Shown piece after piece: positions 56,251-64,000 of a stretch of 64,000 nucleotides of DNA. Position numbers and translations under genes: made by a program. The notes under the pieces are model-generated. The model worked only from the letters and a program-made list of their open reading frames with translations, had not been told where the DNA came from and searched no databases. This stretch comes from Deinandra increscens subsp. villosa (taxonomy: Eukaryota > Streptophyta > Magnoliopsida > Asterales > Asteraceae): assembly GCA_039602395.1 (NCBI GenBank), contig JBCNJP010000010.1, positions 29,949,414 through 30,013,413 of the forward strand, given 5' to 3'. Position 1 is the stretch's first letter. Every line of letters starts with the position of its first letter.

Positions 56251-56382
56251 ATTGTAACGTGGCCGTATGATACATACGGTGACGAGACCTTTGGTGTCGA
56301 TTGAAGTGAAAAAAAACATGGCCAAAGACCTTTGGTCACGGTTTTTTTTCCGTGGCCAAAGGTGAATTTTGACATAGTGATT

Positions 56383-57384
56383 GCTTACTTTACTAGTAAT
56401 GACCCCATAGTAGGATGACACAAGAGCAAACACTAATGCCATATAATCCTCAGTGGTGTTGATAGATAGAGCAAGTGTCCTAGCATTGATTGTGTTGCTT
56501 GCAGGAATTAAAACAGTACATCCTCTCAACTCATAGCTCTCGGAATGTGACATATTTCTACCATAAGAAATACTTCCTGGTACAAACGCAGTTGCTAGTG
56601 TCGAATTCTTGGGTTTACCTAATTTACCCGAAATTGTTACTACGTTATGACCATAATACACTTCAGGGTTCTACACTTCAGCAGGTGTAGTGTTTACATT
56701 TTTTATTTCTAAATCTCGCGCTTAAAGCTTCCCAATCAATTGCAGAAATGTCAATTTTGAAAATTCTTTATCATTTGGGATCATAAGAACATATGGTTCC
56801 CATTTCTCTGGTAGTGCTTCAAGTAATTTTTCCTTTAATTCATCATCTTCCTTCTTGATACTAACGATATCCATCTCAGATTCCAGATGGCAAAACCGAG
56901 AAATCAGATCAGACACTCCTTCGCCGTTGAAATGTTTGAAATTGTCAAATTCCTTTCTCAAAACCTTTTTCTTTCTTTTCTTCTACTGCTCGTTTCCTTC
57001 ACATCTCTCCTTCAAAGCGTTCCATAACTTCTTCGAATTTTTGCAAGTCTTGAATTGATGCAATAATTCTTTTGGTAATGCCATCGTGCGCGCACCATAA
57101 GCTTTTTGTTCTCGAATATAATCCGCCTTTTGTTCAACATTCAAGTTGCGTTGCATAATCAGAACATTATTGTTATCAACCGGATAAGTATACTCGTCAT
57201 CAATTGTGATCCAGAGGTCACAATCTGAAGTACCGATGTACGATTTAAACCTCTTTCTCCTATTATGGTAATCTTTAAGTTTGAACAACATAGGAACCTT
57301 TTGACTCGTTTAGATCTCATTGTCATAGTTGAGTAGTGTTTGCATTTGAGTTTGAATCGTCGTGAATGCTTGAAACTCCGACAT
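56383..57384 (-). pseudogene. E5 gag, interrupted by CACTA
   Basis: It starts MSEFQAFTTIQTQMQTLL. Frame 56983-57291 reads MLFKLKDYHNRRKRFKSYIG, MALPKELLHQFKTC and LWNALKERCEGNEQ; frame 56722-56961 reads MRKEFDNFKHFNGEGVSDLI and LEALPEKWEPYVLMIPND; frame 56239-56661 reads TTEDYMALVFALVSSYYGVI and then runs straight into the CACTA end at SKVSN. UBN2-type gag is the capsid domain. This copy keeps the central part that E2 lost. Confidence 0.85.
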
Positions 57385-57410
57385 CTTGATAAATTAAGAA
57401 TCTGATTACC

Positions 57411-57780
57411 TGAACCTATCCGAACTGAACTTGCTCATCCGAAGTGATCTGAAGTGGATCCGAAGTGAAATAGCAGAAACGGGGTGAAGCGAAGTAATCC
57501 GAAGTGAACTTGACACTAACTGTTCCGAACTCAGAAGTATATCTGAACTGAAGCAAAGTGAAAATTTATCCGAACTCAAGCGAACTGTCTTTCGAAATGA
57601 AATTACCCGAACTCAAGAATCAACCGAACTCAAACAAACTGAAAGCGAAATGAACCGAACAGTGACTTAGGTTGACTTCGGAGCGGTTATGTTACCGAAC
57701 TACGACTTCGGGTGACGGTTATTTTTCAGATCTGAGATTATTTAGCCGAACTCACATGGACTGAACTGGAAATTTGACGC
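57411..57780. repeat. E5 5' UTR array of CCGAACT/CCGAAGTGA units
   Basis: Fifteen or more short CCGAA(C/G)T-type words occur every 10-25 bases between the gag ATG and the PBS. A CCGAAC pair facing GTTC is also in the LTR (58229-58275). The location matches the CGGACCAAA array of E2. Confidence 0.8.
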
Positions 57781-57976
57781 TTTTCAAATCGAATGACTTG
57801 GACAGACTAGAATCACTCAAAAATGACTATTTTTATGTGAGGAACACTCAGAAACGATCATATTTCGAAAAACACGAGTTTTTGTGATCAAGAATTGTGA
57901 AAAAGTTGAGAAAAACACTGAAAATGATTAGTTTTCTCCAAAAATGACTCCAGAACGAGTTGAGCGATTAACAACA

Positions 57977-57988
57977 GCTCTGATACCA
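57977..57988 (-). other. E5 primer-binding site (initiator tRNA-Met)
   Basis: The minus strand reads TGGTATCAGAGC, separated from the LTR end (CTTTCA) by AG. It fixes orientation and the LTR edge. Confidence 0.95.
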
Positions 57989-57990
57989 CT

Positions 57991-58340
57991 TGAAAGTGAG
58001 CGTAAGGGATGGATTGTGCTAAGTCTCAAGCCATTGGATAACAAAAACAAATCATACGATGTAAATAAGACTCAATTTTTCTATTAAAACGGAACGAACG
58101 GAATTATAGAAGTATCAGAGCACTCAACTGATTACACCTTCAGAAAAACACACTAAATGAAACTCTTAACAAAATTCTACACAATAAACCTATTTATACT
58201 AAACCACGACCACCCGAACTAACAGTTCAGTTGCCATTTCGTGTCGGTTCGAGTCACTTCGGGTGGCTCTTGTAGAATCTTGTTTTCTTCGGTATTTTTC
58301 TTCATTCTAAACCAGCATCTTGTCATTTCATGTTCTAACA
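57991..58340 (-). repeat. E5 5' LTR (about 350 bp)
   Basis: The plus-strand ends are TGAAAGTGAGCG at 57991 and GTTCTAACA at 58340. A TATA box (minus AGTATAAATAGG) lies at 58189-58200. The length agrees with E2 (354 bp) and E3 (360 bp). Confidence 0.85.
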
Positions 58341-61300
58341 ATATTTGTTTACAATTATAATACAACAATACTTTGGTTTTCAATAACTATTCCTCACATG
58401 TCGTGTATACGATATAAATATAATGATGCAATACGAGGAACACGGTATTGTGACACCCACTCCCAAACTTGGCTCTAGGAGGGGTCACGCATCGGATTTA
58501 CTCATGAACACAAGGTATAACAGAGATAACTAAAACAACGAAAATTTAAAACTTGTATTTATATAATGCCAAGTAACAAGAAAGATGGAAATTTACAATG
58601 GATATCTATAACTATAAAGGATAATGACTATTAGCTATGCTTCTATCTGTAGTACTTATGCCAGCATGCCCGTATAGCCTTCCACCAACAGCTTGCCCAT
58701 TTAATTATGCTCAATCATGAGCCTTTTCCTTTATGATTTGATCCTTAATATCACCTGATATACATACTTTAAAGGATCAGCTTACGCTGGTGAGTTCTAT
58801 ATTTTTCCGAAAGCATTACCTTTATCTCAAAAGTTTATTCCAACGCTTGGGCCTAACTGCCCCCTTTTTATCAAACATTTCTCAGGTACAAAACATAACA
58901 GCATTATACCAAAATATAACCTTTAAACCATTTTCATTTAAACATTTATCATTTAACCATTTGACTAAGCATTGTCTAGTGGAACCACGTTAGTTCCTCC
59001 GGTAACCATCGCCACACGAATACCTTTTCTGAGTAACCGTCATTACCCCGGAGAACTGTCATTCCTCGCTTATAGTTGTACAACCACCGTTTCCTTTTTT
59101 ATTTAGACAATATTGCTTAGACCATTCCTCAAAAATCCATTTGATTATCCCTTTATAATAACATTTTAACCCAGTCCATCACCCATATATAGAATAAGCA
59201 TTTATAAGTATAATATTACTGGTTTTGTTAAACCATAGTGATATCTACACTAGACTGAGTCTACATCATTTCCTCTTGTATTACGGGTGTTTATATAAGG
59301 AAGAGCCGATGCGTATCCACCACACCTTTAATACAAACACATATGAGAGAGCACCATCCTAGTATAGATTACATCTTACAATCATAACAAGGTCAATAAG
59401 TTTATATTTACCCGATACTTATTCACATACGCAAGCTTAGACCAAACCTTTACATTTTCCATTACTCAAACTATTCAAAAACTTCATCTTTACATTACCC
59501 GTTTATTATAACCTTCAAGAAGACAGTTTATAATAGGTAATCATAATTTAAAACAGTTATAGGCATTAAAACATTTCACTTATGTGTACCAGCACAAACA
59601 GGTAAAAGGCATTTCAAATACTTTTCATGTAAACAGTTGAATATATAACATTGTATGTATATCAACCCACAAATATTAAAACATTTAAAAGTGGGCTCAT
59701 AGAACTCACTTTAGCTTTGCGAAGTTATTATGCTTGGTTTAAGTCCTCGCAACTTGGTTATTTAACCGCTTTAAATCAAATATCTCTATCAAGACATGCT
59801 AGAGCTTACAATAATGTTATAGGTTAACCCTAATCCCATTCTTAATGGATTTAACATCCATTTAGTCAAAATGACCATATTACCCCTTATAGGAAAAAGT
59901 ATATTTTTAATGATAATATGAAGACGCATTCCTAGGAATAAACACTCACTCCGGGAATACCTAGTAAAAGTGATGCCAGGTCCCAGTTGGGATTTATGCA
60001 ACAAGCTAGCTTGACAGGAAACCCAGGATACGTACAGGCATTTACCCGAATAAATCGGTATAGTTTATACTTTATCAATGATCAAATTTGAGCTCATATA
60101 TCTTTAATATATATTTAAACATGTACCAATACCAAAATTCATAACCCAATTCTTCCTGGATTACCCGAATTTGGATTAACATATTTCAAAACCCTAATTT
60201 GATGTTATTCTCAAACAATTATCAAAACTCTTTTTATTATCAAATAAATTTAGGGCTTTTATTTAAAATAAAATATTATGATATACTTCAAAACATGGGA
60301 CCTTAATTCAATCCCGATCATTCAACTTTAGCAAAACAACTTCTAGAAAACCCTAATTTTGACCCGTTTTTCAAAATCATACCAAACCTTTTTAAATCAT
60401 GAAACTAACTTAGAGATTTCTTAAAACATGTTATTGGGCTAGGCTTCGCATGAAACCACCGCCACTCAAGGGTCATTGAGGGCCTTAGCCGCCTTCGATG
60501 GCGAGCGGGAGCAGTGTCGCTGCTGTTCTTACCGGACCCAAGCCGCACTCGCGGCTGTCAATTTCACAATCTTTCAAAGCTGCTCATAGCTATCTCTGTG
60601 AGTCTCTATCTGGAAACAGAAGATTTCCGTTAACAATATGTCGAACTCATGAACTAATAAGTTCACTCCAATCTATTCATACCACCTGTTTCTGAGGAAT
60701 ACTCAAAGCACCTTAGCATTCGCCATTGTTAACTTGGGTTAACTAGAATTCCCAAAAATGGTCGCCTTACACCGACAAGGGTACGCACTCATTCGATATT
60801 CATCACAACCCTTTGTTATTCCAAACTTTTTCTTTAAAGCTTACATTTCCATAAATGACCAAAAATCCGGTCAAACAAACTTTATATTCTTCCGGATGAA
60901 TACGTATTGATATGGTTAATATGGGTGTACCGTAACATTCGTTTACATACGGATCCCAATCTGACCCGATCTGAATCAACATTCTATTTACCCTACGATA
61001 AGGGTGTATCACATTATTATGATCCGGCCGTATCCGGCCAGATACTTAGAAATTTTAATGCATCTTTCTCGTTAATACATCCCTGCCACACTTGGGTGAC
61101 TCCATCACCTATACTTTGGCAGTTCGCTCCACTGAATATAGCTCAAGTCTAACATAAATGAAAGAAGTTAATCACCATACATGTGCCATTTTCCTTGCTA
61201 ATCTTCCAAGCATTCCCAAGGTCTACATCGTGGTTACATCGTAAGTCTATTCCCACCATTCTTAGTAAGTCTCAAACATTTGCCATCCATAAGTCTTTTC

Positions 61301-61900
61301 TTGGTGAAATCTTACTACTAGACTTTGCCATCCCATATCACGACTCATCCTTTAAATTGCTAAAGGAATCGAAATCACAATGTCTTACAAGGAATTAAAT
61401 CTATCAATGGCAATCATTTTCAGGTGCCCTAAAGCCTGTTGGTTTAAGCAATAGATTTAAGAAGAAAAGTTCTAATCAGGAAGGATCCCCGTTTCCCTCG
61501 ATGAAACTAGGATTCTTATCCAGATCTAGAACAATAGCACAATCATCAGAATACGCACGAAGTTAACGTTCCATCTCATCACCTGAGATCATGTGACAAT
61601 TACTTGTGTGGTAACTTTCCTCGATAATCAAAACATCCACTTCTAGATCCATTCTCTTGAATTGCTACCACACAAGTCTAGAGACGCTACGAATCAAAAT
61701 ACTGTACATTAGAATAAAAGTAGAGCGTTCACATTGATAGTGCCACCTCTGCTGAATCAAATATAGCAAGACCAACCACGAATGGTTATGCGACAGACAA
61801 AAGATCCTATCAGTTTTCCGTTACTGATAAGGAAAAATGATCAGAGCATGAGTCAGATATGATTTGAATGTAACAATCTTACACCAAAGAGATTTAAGAT
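58341..61900. other. Long non-coding tract, possible gypsy LTR
   Basis: TGTGACACCCACTCCC at 58449 looks like the start of a long gypsy (Del/Tekay-type) LTR, and the tract to about 61880 has no readable domain. No matching end or duplicate was found, so the call is weak. A hairpin CTTGTGTGGTA/TACCACACAAG lies at 61602-61679. The short ORFs (58790, 60498, 60907, 61183) show no known motif. Confidence 0.35.
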
Positions 61901-61909
61901 TACCTTTAT

Positions 61910-61959
<50 letters not shown>

Positions 61960-61964
<5 letters not shown>

Positions 61965-62114
61965 TAGGTTCAAATGAGAACTTTTGAGAAATAAATCTTA
62001 ACCACAAATTTCAGAGGGGACCATTACAATTCATGAAAGGGGGGATACATTTAATAAACTTGTGGCTCAAATTAGTTCTTTTTAGTTCTCAAATCAAAAT
62101 GGTTCTCAAATGAT

Positions 62115-62118
<4 letters not shown>
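61960..62118 (+). mobile_element. MITE family A, copy A5
   Basis: It starts AGGGTTAGGTTCAAATGAG and ends GGTTCTCAAATGATCCTA within long (TA)n tracts on both sides. Confidence 0.9.
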
Positions 62119-62159
<41 letters not shown>

Positions 62160-62163
<4 letters not shown>

Positions 62164-62516
62164 TACTATTAAACACAAGTTTTTAAAGTATAAATGTCAT
62201 TTTTTAAAGTGTGCCACATAGGATAAATCCTATGTGTCAATTTGTGAGATTTTTAAAATAAATAATTTAATAGAAAATTAAATTCTTTTCACATAAAAAC
62301 TATCCATATATATATTTATTTTCAAAATAACACAACTTTAATACATCATATCTCTTTTATTTCTCAACAAAAATTCGATCCGTAAATTGCTTTGGATTCG
62401 TGACAGAAAACCCAACAAAACTAGATCCATATTGCTTAGGTTTTAATCAACGAATGATGGTGAACAAATCAAAAAACAAAGTCACAGCCTCGGGTATTTA
62501 CCCCGGTTACTGACTA

Positions 62517-62517
<1 letters not shown>
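62160..62517 (+). mobile_element. Small non-autonomous Helitron C (about 358 bp)
   Basis: TACTACTATTAAACACAAG at the left resembles plant Helitron 5' ends, although the first bases are merged with (TA)n and the usual TC is not clear. The right end has a CGGGTATTTACCCCG hairpin, then GACTAG followed by TATA. It is non-coding. Confidence 0.6.
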
Positions 62518-62568
<51 letters not shown>

Positions 62569-62573
<5 letters not shown>

Positions 62574-62803
62574 GAGGTTCATTGTAGACACCCCCATAAG
62601 TGTAGACAGGTAGACACCCTTTTTCACATGTGAAATTACTTTAGTTCACATGGGTTTTCACATGTGAAATTTTCTGAACAATGAGAAAAAGAAAATAAAA
62701 GAAAAAAGAAATTAATCATAACCATTAGATCAAGAGATCTAATGGTGAAAAAATGTGTCTACCTGTCTACACTTATGAAGGTGTCTACAATGAACTTTTC
62801 ACT
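62569..62803. mobile_element. MITE family C (about 235 bp)
   Basis: The left end AGGGTGAGGTTCATTGTAGACACC and right end GGTGTCTACAATGAACTTTTCACT are inverted. The arms continue CATAAGTGTAGACAGGTAGACAC against GTGTCTACCTGTCTACACTTATG. A (TA)n tract lies on each side. Confidence 0.9.
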
Positions 62804-62827
62804 ATATATATATATACATATATATAT

Positions 62828-63625
62828 AGGGAAAGGATCATGCGAAAACGCATATATTTTGCGAAAACACGAAAAACATCTTAAAACCAACATAACTTTT
62901 TCATACGTTAATATATTTTTTAAAAATTTTCACCAAAAGGCTTATAATTATGTTATCTTTAATTCTATAAAAATAAAAAATAAAAAGTTAACGTTTTTTT
63001 TATTTTTTATTTTTTTCTATGATACACATATGTACCACAAAAAAAACTCATACTTTAGTATGAGTTAATATTTGTTTTCTCTAAGACGCACCATATGTGT
63101 TATATTTCTGCCATTTTTTTGTGTTTTTTTTAATGATACACATGTGTACCACACCAAAAAAAACCCTCATATATGTGGTATACATTACTAGTTTTAAAAG
63201 GAAATTGCACCATAAGTCTTATAGTTATGTTATTTTTATATCTAATGAAAAAAATAACACTTTATAACTTTTTTTAATTATATGTTGCACATGTGCACTA
63301 TGTTTCATTATCATTAGTACCATAAATGTTTTAGTATTTTTAATATGTTTTTAACATAAGGAGTGTTTTTACACATGATAATTCGTTTTGTGTGCAGTAG
63401 TAATGATGATGATGCACGTGTGTATCACACGTGATACACATGTGTATCACACAAATAAAAACAGTTAATTTTTTTATATTTGTTTCTAGAATTGAAGATA
63501 ATGTAATTCTAAGACATTTGGCGCCAATTTTATGAAAAAACATCAACGTATGGAGAAGTTATGTAGGTTTTAATATTGGTATTCGCGTTTTCGCAATATA
63601 AAGGGTTTTCGCAGGATCCTTCCCC
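62828..63625. mobile_element. MITE family D (about 798 bp)
   Basis: The left end AGGGAAAGGATCATGCGAAAACGC and right end GCGTTTTCGCAA..GGTTTTCGCAGGATCCTTCCCCT are inverted. The interior is A/T-rich with GTGTATCACACGTGATACAC palindromes near 63420-63450. Open frames inside are not credible. Confidence 0.88.
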
Positions 63626-63643
63626 TATATATATTTATATATA

Positions 63644-63692
<49 letters not shown>

Positions 63693-64000
63693 ATTGACCG
63701 ATTCATAAGGAGAGTAAAAGAAGAATAAGGATGAGAAATAAAGTTTGTCGTCGTCCACTGCTGCTCCACTGATTGCCACTACTATAAATAATTCGTTGAC
63801 TCCTTTGCTCCACCACATTAAATGAAATAAGTATCGCCGTCATGTTCCCTTTGGTAGATGTCCTCTATTGAGCTCCATTATGTCTTCATGAATCTTCATT
63901 ATATTCATCTTCATTACTTTAATCCTCATTTGCCATTAACTCCATCTACTACTCATAGCCAATTCCATAATATCATAGCGGAATTCTTGGAGATAGTTAA
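63626..64000. other. (TA)n tract and unassigned flank
   Basis: The TA tract runs to about 63690. After it I see no recognisable gene or repeat. Confidence 0.5.

Larger units (their letters stand above)
52700..56379 (+). mobile_element. CACTA-type DNA transposon, 3' end intact, 5' end not found
   Basis: The right end reads TGACATAGTG (inverse CACTATGTCA) at 56370-56379, followed by ATT. The subterminal region holds an inverted repeat CCTTTGGTCACGG/CCGTGGCCAAAGG (56328-56362) and 148-150-base tandem repeats. A spliced-gene-like interior has a first-exon candidate (MELQQQIALTDSASDS at 52756), later exon-like pieces with GT donors (GAG/GTAAAT at 53982, AAAAAG/GTAAAT at 54635) and polyA-like 3' text near 55150-55260. 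No DDE transposase domain is readable. The CACTA start on the left was not located and may be deleted. The left boundary given is only where the gene-like sequence begins. Confidence 0.6.
56380..58340 (-). mobile_element. Copia E5, Sirevirus-like 5' part, cut by CACTA
   Basis: In minus-strand order: 5' LTR 57991-58340, PBS 57977-57988, 5' UTR repeat array, gag from ATG 57384 to the CACTA insertion at 56380. No protease, integrase or RT remains. LTR length and start bases match E2 and E3, so it belongs to the same group. Confidence 0.85.

Noticed and set aside
62742..63068. Open frame across a (TA)n tract and MITE D
   Set aside because: It has a low-complexity A/T-rich reading with no motif, and it crosses two element boundaries.

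Overview
This window is nuclear plant DNA, almost certainly from an Asteraceae species (lettuce, sunflower, Tanacetum or artichoke type). The basis is the style of its repeats: Sirevirus-like Ty1/copia polyproteins with family-typical RT text, an Athila-like gypsy post-pol ORF, many (TA)n tracts carrying MITEs, and Helitrons ending in CTAG. I recognise no intact host gene, tRNA, rRNA or CRISPR. The window is a nest of transposable elements, mostly broken, and most copia/gypsy units lie on the minus strand. The species assignment is inference.

Layout. 881-8635: Sirevirus-like copia E1 (RT, integrase, protease, two zinc-knuckle regions, gag, PBS, 5' LTR), cut at its 3' end inside RT. 8682-8976: dispersed repeat R1. 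8977-13944: non-autonomous Helitron A. 13958-14361: two MITEs. 14396-28260: copia E2 with 3' LTR, a large post-pol ORF (ORF3), RT/RNase H, integrase, protease and gag, split by a nested solo gypsy LTR (21167-23935). 28495-28650: MITE. 28664-33750: Athila-like gypsy remnant. 33820-34081: second R1. 34082-37972: Helitron B. 37997-38681: two MITEs. 38743-39433: truncated second copy of the Athila LTR, interrupted exactly by copia E3 (39434-48750), which has a 3' LTR, ORF3, a run of three covarying hairpins, RNase H, RT, integrase and protease. 48770-50733: 5'-truncated LINE on the plus strand. 50985-52045: about 1 kb of inverted short-motif array. 52700-56379: CACTA-type remnant with 149-bp tandem repeats, inserted in the gag of copia E5 (56380-58340). 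58449-61900: long non-coding LTR-like tract. 61960-63625: three MITEs and a small Helitron, each in (TA)n.

The most interesting system is ORF3 of E2 and E3. It is a conserved coding block between pol and the 3' LTR, with an N-terminal globular domain, a basic patch, a coiled coil, an acidic linker and a conserved C-terminal domain. In both copies it is preceded by its own TATA-like box, a short leader, a good 5' splice donor and (in E3) a 3' acceptor directly before the ATG. It therefore looks like a separate transcription unit carried inside a retrotransposon. In E3 the spacer before it also holds three tandem hairpins whose 9-bp outer stems are perfectly paired yet have three unrelated sequences around a conserved core. 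This is the classic sign of selection on RNA (or cruciform DNA) structure.

A second theme is that each LTR element carries its own family of short GC-rich palindromes (GGTCCGC, GTTCGG, GGCACGGGCC, GCTACGGTGG types) in the LTR, UTR and post-pol spacer.
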